Positions 54,481-63,361 of a stretch of DNA of 64,000 nt are shown here, in pieces. A program made the translations under genes and the position numbers. The notes below the pieces were generated by a model. The model was not told where the DNA came from and made no database searches. It was given only the letters and a program-made list of their open reading frames with translations. How positions within the stretch are numbered: the first letter of the stretch is position 1; every line of letters starts with the position of its first letter. This stretch comes from Rhizobium leguminosarum. GTDB taxonomy: Bacteria; Pseudomonadota; Alphaproteobacteria; Rhizobiales; Rhizobiaceae. The stretch is from NCBI RefSeq assembly GCF_001679785.1, contig NZ_CP016286.1, forward strand, positions 2,666,001 to 2,730,000. The letters are read 5' to 3'.

Positions 54481-56160
54481 TCAATTGACCGAAGCCGCAA
54501 CAGGAACGGTCTCTGCCTCAGCTTTTCTCGGGCATCGAAGGCTTTCCTTCGCCTCCGGCCCACAGACATGCAAGCCGGGCTTTTCATCATAAGGGATGAT
54601 ACCATTGACGATGCCAAACTTGAGCGCCTGGGAACGAAGTATAGTCCCTCGCTCAATTGATGTCGCGAACATCATCGTCTCGTATGTCTCGGCGCTCACG
54701 CCCATCTCGTCGAAATAAGCGAAGAATCTCGTATATTCAGCCGTCGTGGGCCTGACGAGGCCGATCGAGGAATATCCGACAATCCGCGGCGTTCCGCTCA
54801 TCAGGACAAGAGTACAGCTTGAAAGGCAATACGCACGGCCGGCAAAGACTTCTCCCTCGGTCGGTCCGCTTTTGGCGATGCTGGCTTTGCAACGCGGATC
54901 CAGCTTTGGACAATTCGGCAACTGCGTTCTGCCAATCGAGGTCTCCAGACCTGCAGCACGGATCATACGCCCCATCCCGAATGCCGCATCCATGTCCCCG
55001 CCATTAGACTGAAGGACGATAGGCAGCTTTCTTTCGCCGAGCGTCGTCAACATCGCCTTCAGCCGAGCCGGCGTATCCGGCGTGATGTCTCCATCCGCAG
55101 AAATCCACTGCGTGCACTCTTCCCGGCAGTTGCCATTGGACATCAGGAGGAAGTCCATCGGCTGGGTTTTCGGTAGTTTCTCGGTTGTCTCTGTGGCCGC
55201 ATCCTGCACGGGCGCCTGAGATAAAGGCGCCTTGGCCACCACAGGGGCTTCGGCTACCGGATGGCTGTGACAGACAGCCTCGGCCGCTGCATCTGGGGCG
55301 CAGAGCGGCATGCCGGGCCACTCATTGTAGGACAACATGTCCGTGATGAGACCTGTTCGAAGTGCCTCCGTAGCCGGTACGATATTGATGTTGTCAGGCG
55401 TGGCGCTCATCATCAGACCGATCACATCTTCGCTGACGCCCATTTCCTTCAAATAGGCCGTCAAAGCAGCGGTAGCCTTCTTTCCAAGTTTGGTGGAACT
55501 GCTCTGCCCCGCCACCTTGCGTCCAACCTCCTTGCGGGAGATTTCCTTCTTCTTGCCATTCACGATCTTGTATTCAATGCGATAGGAAACTCGCACCTTG
55601 TTGTAGACGGTCGTGATCTGGTGGACGCCGATAAAGGCCCATTGCGACGAGACACGCGACACACCGCCCGCCAACGCCAGTGGACACGCGGAAAAACAGT
55701 ATGCACCAGCCGAATAAGTGTAACCGACCGCGCTACCGTCCTTGGCAATAGCGGCTTCGCAGCGCGTGTCCCCAACGGGGCATCCCTTCAGCCGCGTGCC
55801 GCCGACCGCCGTTTCCAGCCCGGCCTTGCGGATCATCCGGCCCATCGCGTAGGCGGCATCGACGTCGCCACCCTCAGAACGGAAAACGACAGGCAATTTA
55901 CGGCCGCCGATCTTCTTGAGCATTTTTCTCAGCCGCGCGGGCGTATCGGACGTTATGCGCCCCTCCGCCGATATCCATTCCGGACAGTTTTCCTGGCAGA
56001 GAAGACTGCGCACGAGGATGAAGCTCATCGGCGGCTGTGCCGCCTTCTTCTCCCCGGCAGCCTGCGAGGTTGCCGCTCCGATCGGCAAGGTCAAAAGGAG
56101 AAAAACAAGTAATAATCTGGAAAACAGACACTTCACCAAAAAGGAAACTGCAAAGCGCAC
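54481..56160 (-). CDS. Secreted protein with two ClpP-like domains, second degenerate
   Basis: A 559-residue protein with an N-terminal signal segment (VKCLFSRLLLVFLLLTLPIGAATSQA) and two homologous domains. Domain 1 (about 46-275): CQENCPEWISAEGRITSDTPARL, SEGGDVDAA (95-103), Ser157 in YCFSACPLAL, His180 in FIGVHQITT, Asp274. Domain 2 (about 335-540) repeats these but has V469 and G520 where His180 and Asp274 align, and lacks the 50-residue insert at 186-236. It resembles periplasmic ClpP-like hydrolases; domain 2 is probably a non-catalytic copy. Confidence 0.8.
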   Translation of the reverse strand: MRFAVSFLVKCLFSRLLLVFLLLTLPIGAATSQAAGEKKAAQPPMSFILVRSLLCQENCPEWISAEGRITSDTPARLRKMLKKIGGRKLPVVFRSEGGDVDAAYAMGRMIRKAGLETAVGGTRLKGCPVGDTRCEAAIAKDGSAVGYTYSAGAYCFSACPLALAGGVSRVSSQWAFIGVHQITTVYNKVRVSYRIEYKIVNGKKKEISRKEVGRKVAGQSSSTKLGKKATAALTAYLKEMGVSEDVIGLMMSATPDNINIVPATEALRTGLITDMLSYNEWPGMPLCAPDAAAEAVCHSHPVAEAPVVAKAPLSQAPVQDAATETTEKLPKTQPMDFLLMSNGNCREECTQWISADGDITPDTPARLKAMLTTLGERKLPIVLQSNGGDMDAAFGMGRMIRAAGLETSIGRTQLPNCPKLDPRCKASIAKSGPTEGEVFAGRAYCLSSCTLVLMSGTPRIVGYSSIGLVRPTTAEYTRFFAYFDEMGVSAETYETMMFATSIERGTILRSQALKFGIVNGIIPYDEKPGLHVCGPEAKESLRCPRKAEAETVPVAASVN

Positions 56161-56556
56161 GATTAAATTGCCTCAACTGTACTGAGCATACGCTTAGCAA
56201 TTGGATTGACTGCCAGCAAGTCGGATTTCGCCACCTGCCGCCATCCTTCTTATCTCTGCTCTGACCCGCTGCGGCCGCGTTCACGCAGTTCACCCGCTCC
56301 AGCGCAAAGCGCTGCAGGCAGACCGGTCCACCACCTTTGCGCCCGTGCCGGAGAGAGCCGAGTTCTTCCGCAAAACTCTCCCAAGTGATTCTCTCCTTGC
56401 CCGGCTGCGCGAGACCATCCCTATGCCGCAGTGAAAGAACTCAGAGATACCGCAACGCTATTTTTGCAAGTCGAAACTCAACCGGCGCGCGCACTGCCGT
56501 GGCTAATTATTCACAATTCGAATGAATCGGCTTGCGTTACGTCAATTGGGGCTAGC
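56161..56556. other. Intergenic region with possible decayed gene
   Basis: About 396 bp between the ClpP-like gene and the IS element. The frame at 56210-56434 is open for 74 codons with protein-like composition near its end (PVPERAEFFRKTLPSDSLL, LRETIPMPQ) but no start codon, and could be the 3' remnant of a lost gene. I see no strong promoter for the LuxR gene on this side of the IS. Confidence 0.4.
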
Positions 56557-57558
56557 TGTTTAGTCCCGGCATTTGATGGTGCATTATTTTCCTTAGAATG
56601 GAGGGAGGCACTATGGGCCAGGTTCTACACGGGAGCGCCACAACGACAGAGGCAATCCGTCGAGCAATACAAAATAGTGAAGAGAGCCTGAGAGCGCTTT
56701 CAAAGCGGTATGGGGTCAATCAGAAGACAATAGCCAAATGGAAGAGACGGACATCATTGGCCGATCTTCCGACAGGCCCGAAGGACCCGCATTCGACAAT
56801 CCTCTCCCTTGAAGAAGAAGCCGTCATCGTCGCCTTTCGCAGGCATACATTGCTGCCTCTTGATGACTGCCTCTATGCCCTTCAACCGACGATCCCGCAT
56901 CTGACACGTTCGTCCCTGCACAGGTGTCTGCAGCGCCACGGCATTTCACGCCTGCCGGAAGTGAAAGGCGACAAAGAACCGAAGAAAAAGTTCAAAAGCT
57001 ACCCGATCGGCTACTTCCACGTCGATATTGCCGAGGTGCAGACGGCTGAGGGCAAGCTCTATCTCTTCGTGGCGATTGATCGCACGTCCAAGTTCGCCTT
57101 CGCTGAGCTCTATGCCAAAGCTGGCAAGATGAATGCCGCCCAGTTCCTGCGCAACCTGATCGCGGCGGTGCCCTACACCATCCATACTATCCTGACCGAT
57201 AATGGCATCCAGTTCACCAACCGGGCCTGTGACCAAAATGCCTTCCAGCACATCTTCGACCGAGTCTGTGAGGAATACGAGATCGAGCATCGCCTGACAA
57301 AGGTTAAGCACCCATGGACCAATGGGCAGGTCGAGCGGATGAACCGGACGATCAAGGAAGCGACTGTCAAGCGCTTCCACTACGACGATCACGCACAACT
57401 GAAAAAGCATCTCGCCGACTTCATCGACGCCTACAATTTTGGGCGCAGGCTCAAGACACTAAAGGGCCTCACCCCCTACGAGTTCATCTGCAAAAGGTGG
57501 ACTTCCGAGCCAGATCGATTCATCATCGATCCTATCCATCAAATGCCGGGACTAAACA
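56557..57558 (+). mobile_element. IS481-family insertion sequence
   Basis: A complete 1002-bp IS. It has perfect 23-bp terminal inverted repeats (TGTTTAGTCCCGGCATTTG.. at 56557-56579 and its complement at 57536-57558) and a 6-bp target duplication GCTAGC on both sides (56551-56556 and 57559-57564). GCTAGC fits the NCTAGN target of IS481. It contains one transposase gene. It lies 63 bp upstream of the LuxR gene and so replaces that gene's native upstream region. Confidence 0.95.
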
Positions 57559-57563
57559 GCTAG
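56613..57563 (+). CDS. IS481-family transposase
   Basis: A 316-residue DDE transposase: N-terminal HTH (NSEESLRALSKRYGVNQKTIAKWKRR) and catalytic Asp138 (YFHVDIAEV), Asp196 (ILTDNGIQF) and Glu241 (NGQVERMNR). The ATG at 56613 follows GAGGGAGG. The last complete codon and the TAG stop extend past the inverted repeat into the target duplication (57559-57564), so the stop codon is supplied by the CTAG target. The gene looks intact and possibly active. Confidence 0.95.
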   Translation: MGQVLHGSATTTEAIRRAIQNSEESLRALSKRYGVNQKTIAKWKRRTSLADLPTGPKDPHSTILSLEEEAVIVAFRRHTLLPLDDCLYALQPTIPHLTRSSLHRCLQRHGISRLPEVKGDKEPKKKFKSYPIGYFHVDIAEVQTAEGKLYLFVAIDRTSKFAFAELYAKAGKMNAAQFLRNLIAAVPYTIHTILTDNGIQFTNRACDQNAFQHIFDRVCEEYEIEHRLTKVKHPWTNGQVERMNRTIKEATVKRFHYDDHAQLKKHLADFIDAYNFGRRLKTLKGLTPYEFICKRWTSEPDRFIIDPIHQMPGLNS

Positions 57564-57621
57564 CATCCCGCCGATTTTCTGTATTTGATAGCGTTAACAT
57601 TGGGCTGCCGGGGGCGTACAA

Positions 57622-58347
57622 ATGTCTTACATGACTACCTCTGAAAGACAGTCATTGCTTTCGGCAGAACTTTCGACCGCACGAACGCGGAGCCTGTTTG
57701 CGCAGGCGCTTGGCAGGGTCTCCACATCCTTCGGATTGTCGCATGCAACACTGATGCACGCCCCCTCCCCGGAAGACCTTCTCTTGAAACCCCTGCTGAT
57801 CGAGAGCTCGCTTCCGGGCGCCTATGTCAGGGATTTCGACCGTGCCCACATGATGCGCGACTGCCCTTTCGGCGTAAGGCTGAGGGAGTCTGCCGTGCCG
57901 CCGGCATGGCACCTCAACGACGCCTCCAATGGTCAGGCTTTCTCCGCCGAACTGCGTGTCCTGATGCTGCGCCATGTCATACCGGCAGGCATTGCCATGC
58001 CGACCATTGCAGCCGACGGCCAGCGCCTGGTCTTCTGGTTCTGCGGCGAGCGCGCCGCACTGGGCCAGAGCGAAATCAACGAGCTGGCAATGATCATTCT
58101 CCATGCACTGAATGCATACAATGCAGTCAAACGTAACGAGGAATGCGCGCATAACGCGCTGTCAACTCGAGAACTAGAAGTTGTGCGCTGGACTGCCCAA
58201 GGCAAGACCTCGATCGAAATCGGTCAGATCCTGACGCTCTCGGACCATACTGTGAACGCCTATATGACGAACGCGATCAAAAAACTCGATTGCGTCAACC
58301 GGACCCAGTTGGTAGCTAAGGCAATTCGATTGAAGCTGATCAGCTGA
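57622..58347 (+). CDS. LuxR-family regulator with autoinducer-binding-like domain
   Basis: A 241-residue regulator. The C-terminal HTH is canonical (LSTRELEVVRWTAQGKTSIEIGQILTLSDHTVNAYMTNAIKKLDCVNRTQLVAKAI, in parts). The N-terminal 165 residues have the LuxR ligand-domain size, but the usual acyl-homoserine-lactone ligand residues are not obvious. There is no luxI nearby, so it is a possible solo regulator. An IS481-family element has inserted 63 bp upstream and may have removed or replaced the promoter. A PAS-domain gene follows 46 bp downstream. Confidence 0.85.
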   Translation: MSYMTTSERQSLLSAELSTARTRSLFAQALGRVSTSFGLSHATLMHAPSPEDLLLKPLLIESSLPGAYVRDFDRAHMMRDCPFGVRLRESAVPPAWHLNDASNGQAFSAELRVLMLRHVIPAGIAMPTIAADGQRLVFWFCGERAALGQSEINELAMIILHALNAYNAVKRNEECAHNALSTRELEVVRWTAQGKTSIEIGQILTLSDHTVNAYMTNAIKKLDCVNRTQLVAKAIRLKLIS

Positions 58348-58393
58348 GGCATCAGAAGAGAGTCGGCACGTCGTCCGGTGATCTGGGGGAATC

Positions 58394-58855
58394 GTGCCTC
58401 TTCACTTCGAACAGCCCGTTATTGACAAGACAGAACAATCCCGCGCCCACATCGGCATCACCGATGCGGAAGTCGTCCAGATGCTTGCTGCCTATCGTCT
58501 TTTCGGCTTCTGGCGCATCGACATCGAGACAGGACATTTCTTTGCAAGCGAGGATGTCCATGCGATCTTCGGCCTCTCCTACAGCGACGGCCCTGTCAAC
58601 CTGACAGAGCTCATGTCGCGCATCCACGAGGAGGACCGCAGCCTGATCGCCCAAACCTTCGAAGAGGCGAGCCGTCACGGCGTCGGCTTCCATTTCGTTT
58701 ATCGCGTCGACAACCGGCTTGGCGGCTACAAGCTGGTGCGTAGCGTCGGCCGCTTCCGAAACGATGAAAGCGGCGGCGGCATCGTCGGCATCACCTATGA
58801 ATTCGTCGAGAAACTGCGCGTCGTCGGCTTCGAGGACAACACGATACCCCGCTGA
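58394..58855 (+). CDS. PAS-domain protein
   Basis: A 153-residue protein built around one PAS domain (LAAYRLFGFWRIDIETGHFFASEDVHAIFGLSYSDGPVNLTELMSRIHEEDRSLI, then FHFVYRVDNRLGGYKLVRSVGRF, in parts). It has no output domain, so it may modulate a partner by protein contact. The GTG at 58394 is chosen from GGGGA at 58386-58390. It follows the LuxR gene closely and may share its transcript. Confidence 0.8.
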   Translation: MPLHFEQPVIDKTEQSRAHIGITDAEVVQMLAAYRLFGFWRIDIETGHFFASEDVHAIFGLSYSDGPVNLTELMSRIHEEDRSLIAQTFEEASRHGVGFHFVYRVDNRLGGYKLVRSVGRFRNDESGGGIVGITYEFVEKLRVVGFEDNTIPR

Positions 58856-58866
58856 CCCCAGACGTT

Positions 58867-59997
58867 TTAGCGGTCAAGCACCGAGCGGATCTCGACGAGG
58901 TTCGAGCGCACCCTCAGAATATAGAAGCCCATAGTGGCGAGATGGCTCGGCATGATCCAGCCGTCCTCGCGGCCGTTCGAGATGATCGCGGGCTGGATGC
59001 GCAGTGCGGCCTGGAACTGCCGCGTCGTGCTGCCCCAGATCGCGCCGAGATTACGTTCCTGCACCACCTGCGAGAAATCCGCCTGGGCGGCGGCAAGGAT
59101 GGCGTAGTAGGCATAGAGCTGGCCATAGGCGAACCAGAACCGGTCGTCGGCACGGGTATCGAACCAGCCGCGATTGTGGTTTTCCGAGCGCTCGGCGAGC
59201 ATGTCGGAGGTGCCGCCGAGATCGTTGGCGATGCGGTCGATGAACTGCATCAGATTGTCGGCGCGGCCGTCGAAAACGACGTTGCAGAGGGCGAGATCTG
59301 TGTTGAACTTGCGCAGGCTGCCTATCGCCGAGCGGTAATAGGAGGGCGTCGGCGTCTTTGGCCCGAAGGGGTTGAGGCCGAAATACCAGCTGTTTTCGTC
59401 GAACTGCAGATTGCCGCGCGCGCTCTGCAGGTCGTTGTTAATGCCCGAGGTGCCGCGCACACGCCCGAGCGTATCGACCAGCTCCGCCGAAGTCCGCCGG
59501 ACCGCCTGGTTGATACCGCGCTGGAAAGAGGCCTTGTTGTCGAGGAAGGGCGTATGATCCCAGTCGATGCCGAAGAAGCCCATCTTGTAGAGCAGCATGG
59601 AGGAGATCCATGCGTTCTGGTTGACATTGAAATCGGTCAGATCGGCCGCGACGTCGACGATCGCCGAGCGCTGGCAGGCCTTTGGCGCCGTCGTACTGGC
59701 GCCCTCGGCGACCGGCACTTCCTGCCCGGCGGCAGCCTTGCGTTCGGAAAGCCGGTACTGGTCGACGAATGCGGTGTTGAAATTCGACCAGACCTGCGTC
59801 TGCCAGAAGAAATAACCGTAGAGCACGACCAGCAGCGCCACGAAAGCGATGACCGGCAGCCGGATCATCCAGCTCCGGCGCTGATACCAGCCGTGCGCGG
59901 CAAGAAAGGGCCAAAAGGCCCAGGCGGAAAACAGGCGGGCCCAACGGCCGATCGTCTGGCCGATCAGCCTGAAAAAACCGGCTATCCGGTCAAGCAT
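58867..59997 (-). CDS. DUF2333 membrane-anchored protein
   Basis: A 376-residue protein with one N-terminal membrane helix (PVIAFVALLVVLYGYFFW, about residues 48-65) and a large periplasmic-facing region. DUF2333 blocks include SSMLLYKMGFFGIDWDHTPFLDNKASFQRG and NLQFDENSWYFGLNPFGPKTP. The function is unknown. A second uncharacterised gene follows upstream on the same strand (60145-61221), 147 bp apart, so both could be part of one envelope module. Confidence 0.82.
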   Translation of the reverse strand: MLDRIAGFFRLIGQTIGRWARLFSAWAFWPFLAAHGWYQRRSWMIRLPVIAFVALLVVLYGYFFWQTQVWSNFNTAFVDQYRLSERKAAAGQEVPVAEGASTTAPKACQRSAIVDVAADLTDFNVNQNAWISSMLLYKMGFFGIDWDHTPFLDNKASFQRGINQAVRRTSAELVDTLGRVRGTSGINNDLQSARGNLQFDENSWYFGLNPFGPKTPTPSYYRSAIGSLRKFNTDLALCNVVFDGRADNLMQFIDRIANDLGGTSDMLAERSENHNRGWFDTRADDRFWFAYGQLYAYYAILAAAQADFSQVVQERNLGAIWGSTTRQFQAALRIQPAIISNGREDGWIMPSHLATMGFYILRVRSNLVEIRSVLDR

Positions 59998-60144
59998 CGT
60001 CGTCTCCTGTCAGGCGAGGCGAACATCGGGACATTGCCGCCCCGCTGCATCCCACATATGCGCTCAATGAGCCGAGCACAACACAAGCCCTTCGATTTTT
60101 CGGACTGAAAGCATTGCGCAAGAGCGGTATTGCAGCCCTGCTGG

Positions 60145-61221
60145 TCAGGAGCGCAGGAAAGGTAGGCTGAAACGGAAGGACCTGCGCGCCGTGTCGATCA
60201 GAGGCGCTCCCGATGTTTCCGGCGGCGGTTCGGCATAGGTCGGAAACCTTCTGGCGAATTCGAGATTGGCGCGGCTCTTGCGCCGCTCCAGATCCTGGGC
60301 AACCAGCATGCCCTTCTCGAACAGTCTGATCGGCGCGGCGATATCCGGAAAGAGTTCCGGCTTGATCCTGACCTTCATGCCCGGTCGGTCGGTATCGACC
60401 TGCGCCTGGTAGATGATCAGCCGTTCTTCCACGTCGATCAACAGCTTGCGCAGCAGCACGTTGCCGGCGGCGATCCGACCGTTCAGCGAATCGACAAAGG
60501 CCTGGAACAGGCCGATGAAGCGCTCACGCCTTTGGCTGTCGTCGCGCATCTCGTGCTCCCCGGCGGAAATCCGCTCGGCCTCCGCCTTCAGCGCCCGCCG
60601 CTCCGCCTCCATCTGCTCCCAATGCGCCCTGTTGCCATAGACGCCGATCCGGCCCTGCGTCGTCAGCGCCTTGGCATTGAGCTCCTTCATCTTGAGGCGG
60701 GCGATATCGATGGAAACGACCAGCCGACGCCTCTGCTCGACGATATCGACAAGGCTGAGTTCGGCGGCCTTGTGCCGTTCGGTGAGTGCGGCGCGCTGGC
60801 CGGCAATCAGCCCCGCGAGCGCGTCCGATTTCGTCAAAAGGTCGAGCAGCCGCTCGATGACGGGCGCTTCGCGCACACGTTCGGTATACATGCGCCACAT
60901 CCGTTGGCGCGACACCCAGCCGGCCATCTTCTCGCGCAGCGTCAACCCCCGGAAACTGTCGAGATCGGCTGAAACCTCGGCCGTCAACCGATCGAGGCAA
61001 AAGACCAGCTCGGCCAGTTGGGCGTCGAGCGCCGCAGCATCGGCGATATGGGCCTGGAAGCGGGCATTCTGCTCGAGGAAGACCTCGTCGGCCGATCGTG
61101 TTTCGTCACCGCTGAAGGCGCCGATCGCCGCCACGCAATAGGCACCCTCGGCCGCAATCCTTTCGGCAAGGCTACCTGCGGCTTCATACTGGCTGTCGAA
61201 TGGCGGGGGTTTGCGCACCAA
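60145..61221 (-). CDS. Coiled-coil hypothetical protein
   Basis: A 358-residue soluble protein of unknown function. Long predicted-helical, charged stretches (HKAAELSLVDIVEQRRRLVVSIDIARLKMKELNAKAL, GNRAHWEQMEAERRALKAEAERISAGEHEMRDDSQRRERFIGLFQAFVDSL, in parts) suggest coiled coils, and the C-terminus carries LERRKSRANLEFARRFPTYAEPP. No enzymatic motif is visible. It sits beside the DUF2333 gene and next to a MITE-like element. Confidence 0.65.
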   Translation of the reverse strand: MVRKPPPFDSQYEAAGSLAERIAAEGAYCVAAIGAFSGDETRSADEVFLEQNARFQAHIADAAALDAQLAELVFCLDRLTAEVSADLDSFRGLTLREKMAGWVSRQRMWRMYTERVREAPVIERLLDLLTKSDALAGLIAGQRAALTERHKAAELSLVDIVEQRRRLVVSIDIARLKMKELNAKALTTQGRIGVYGNRAHWEQMEAERRALKAEAERISAGEHEMRDDSQRRERFIGLFQAFVDSLNGRIAAGNVLLRKLLIDVEERLIIYQAQVDTDRPGMKVRIKPELFPDIAAPIRLFEKGMLVAQDLERRKSRANLEFARRFPTYAEPPPETSGAPLIDTARRSFRFSLPFLRS

Positions 61222-61252
61222 GCTTCTCCAAGGAATCTCCTGCCCCCAAGCT

Positions 61253-61518
61253 AGAGCCTTTCCTGGTCAGATTGAAGCATTCTGTTGGCTCAAACGGAGT
61301 CGGATGGTCGATCGGCCGGCGCGTGTCGTAGCCAAGCTCTACGGCCAAGCCGGCCGGTCGATCAGCCGGCCCGTTTCAGCCAACCCTCCCGCAGATTTGC
61401 CTGGCAAATCTGCAAGACTTTAGAATCGCCGGCGCACCTATTGCTTCGCATAGCGAAGCAGTGCGGCCGGTGGGCCGGGCATCCGCCAGAATGCTCCAAG
61501 CTGACCAGGAAAGGCTCT
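61253..61518. mobile_element. MITE-like element with 31-bp inverted repeats
   Basis: Terminal inverted repeats at 61253-61283 and 61488-61518: AGAGCCTTTCCTGGTCAG, five variable bases, then AGCATTCT at the left end; the right end matches in reverse complement at 27 or more of 31 positions. The 266-bp interior has no ORF but several palindromes (CAGATTTGCCTGGCAAATCTG-like at about 61392-61412; TTGCTTCGCATAGCGAAGCA). No target duplication is evident. It lies between the coiled-coil gene and tdk. Confidence 0.8.
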
Positions 61519-61560
61519 GGTCGCTTGCGGCGCCAAAGAAAACAGGCAGCGTCGCCGGCT

Positions 61561-62163
61561 TCAGACCGGCTCGGCGATCCAGGCACCGTTCATCGCGTCG
61601 TCCCAGTGCCTGCGGCAGAGCGAAACATATTTCTCATTGCCGCCGACGTCGATCTGCGCGCCTTCGTGCAGCACCTTTCCTTCCGCGTCGAGCCGCACCA
61701 CCATCGTTGCCTTGCGCCCGCAATGGCAGATCGTGCGCACCTCGCGCATTTCGTCGGCGATCGCCAAGAGCTCCTGCGAGGCCGGAAACAGCTTGCCCTG
61801 GAAATCGGTTCTCAGCCCGTAGACCATCACAGGGATGCCGAGCCTGTCGACGACACGGGCAAGCTGCCAGACATGGACAGGCGTCATGAAATGCGCCTCG
61901 TCGACGAAGATGCAGGAAATCGGTGCTCCTTCGCCACTCAGCGTCGCAACCAACCGGAACAGATCCTCATGCGGCTCGAAGGGAATGGCGCTGGCCTCCA
62001 GGCCGATCCGCGAGCCGATGACGCCTCGGCCCGCGCGCTCGTCGAAGGCCGCGATCAGCTGCACCGTGCGCATGCCGCGCTCCTGGTAATTATAGGAGGC
62101 CTGCAGCAGCATCGTCGACTTGCCGGCGTTCATCGTCGAGTAGTTGAAATAGAGTTTTGCCAT
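61561..62163 (-). CDS. tdk: Thymidine kinase
   Basis: A type II thymidine kinase (200 residues) that phosphorylates thymidine in pyrimidine salvage. The P-loop STMNAGKSTML, the catalytic Glu in FVDEAHFM, the lasso region YGLRTDFQGKLFPAS and zinc-binding Cys residues (CHCGRKA, CRRH) are present. The ATG at 62163 gives the family length. It is divergent from choX. Confidence 0.96.
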   Translation of the reverse strand: MAKLYFNYSTMNAGKSTMLLQASYNYQERGMRTVQLIAAFDERAGRGVIGSRIGLEASAIPFEPHEDLFRLVATLSGEGAPISCIFVDEAHFMTPVHVWQLARVVDRLGIPVMVYGLRTDFQGKLFPASQELLAIADEMREVRTICHCGRKATMVVRLDAEGKVLHEGAQIDVGGNEKYVSLCRRHWDDAMNGAWIAEPV

Positions 62164-62397
62164 CCGATTTCTCCTTGATCGGCTTATTGAAAGCTCGGAA
62201 TGGCAAAGAAAAGCCCTGAGTGAGCGATAATCACAGGAATCCGGCTCGAAACCGCTGAAAGCCCCGAAAACAAGGCATTGCCAAAAGTCCGCCGACGTCG
62301 CAATCGCATGGGTCGATACGGCGCAAACGCACTGAGGTCGCTTGTCAAACTCGGTTATTGATGATTGGCTTGGGAGCTTAAAGACTGGGAGTCTAAA

Positions 62398-63354
62398 ATG
62401 AAAACAACAAGCACGTTCAAACTCGTTACTGCAACTGCCGTCGCCGCCCTCTCCGTTGCTACCGCCGCCTTCGCTGCCGAACCCGACAGCTGCTCCACCG
62501 TTCGTTTCTCGGACGTCGGCTGGACGGATATCACCGCCACCACCGCCACCGCATCCGTCGTCTTGAAGAGCATCGGCTATCAGACCGACATCAAGGTTCT
62601 CTCGGTGCCGGTCACCTATACCTCGCTGAAGAACAAGGACATCGATATCTTCCTCGGCAACTGGATGCCGACACAGGAAAAGGACGTCCGGCCCTATATC
62701 GACGACAAGTCGGTTGAATCCTTCGGCCCCAACCTCGTCGGCGCCAAGTATACGCTTGCCACCAACGCCAAGGGAGCCGAACTCGGCATCAAGGACTTCA
62801 AGGACATCGCCGCCCATAAGGACGATCTCGACGGCAAGATCTATGGCATCGAGCCCGGCAATGACGGCAACCGCCTCGTCATGGACATGATCGAGAAGAA
62901 CGAGTTCGGCCTGAAGGATCTGGAAGTCGTCGAGTCCTCCGAACAGGGCATGCTCGCCCAGGTCGCTCGTGCAGACAAAGCGGGCAAGCCCGTTGTCTTC
63001 CTCGGCTGGGAACCCCATCCGATGAACACCAACTTCAAGCTGACCTACCTCACAGGCGGCGACAACGTCTTCGGCCCTGACTTCGGCGGTGCCAAGGTCT
63101 TCACCAACGTGCGTGCCGGTTATCTCGACGAATGCCCGAATGTCGGCATGATGTTGAAGAACTTGAAGTTCTCCCTCGACATGGAGAACCAGATCATGGG
63201 CAAGATCCTTAACGACGGCAAGGAGCCGGAAGCTGCGGCTTCCGAATGGCTGAAGGCGAACCCCGCAGCGCTCGAGCCCTGGCTTGCGGGCGTCAAGACC
63301 CGCGACGGCAGCGGCGAGGCCCTCGCGGCGGCCAAGACCGGCCTCGGCCTCTAA
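62398..63354 (+). CDS. choX: Choline ABC transporter, periplasmic binding protein
   Basis: ChoX binds choline in the periplasm for uptake as osmoprotectant precursor and carbon source. The 318-residue precursor has a signal peptide (LVTATAVAALSVATAAFA) and the quaternary-amine binding core: VRFSDVGWTDI, FLGNWMPTQEKDV, VVFLGWEPHPMNTNF, which supply the aromatic box Trp residues. It is followed by choW after a strong intergenic hairpin. Confidence 0.95.
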   Translation: MKTTSTFKLVTATAVAALSVATAAFAAEPDSCSTVRFSDVGWTDITATTATASVVLKSIGYQTDIKVLSVPVTYTSLKNKDIDIFLGNWMPTQEKDVRPYIDDKSVESFGPNLVGAKYTLATNAKGAELGIKDFKDIAAHKDDLDGKIYGIEPGNDGNRLVMDMIEKNEFGLKDLEVVESSEQGMLAQVARADKAGKPVVFLGWEPHPMNTNFKLTYLTGGDNVFGPDFGGAKVFTNVRAGYLDECPNVGMMLKNLKFSLDMENQIMGKILNDGKEPEAAASEWLKANPAALEPWLAGVKTRDGSGEALAAAKTGLGL

Positions 63355-63361
63355 TGATATG

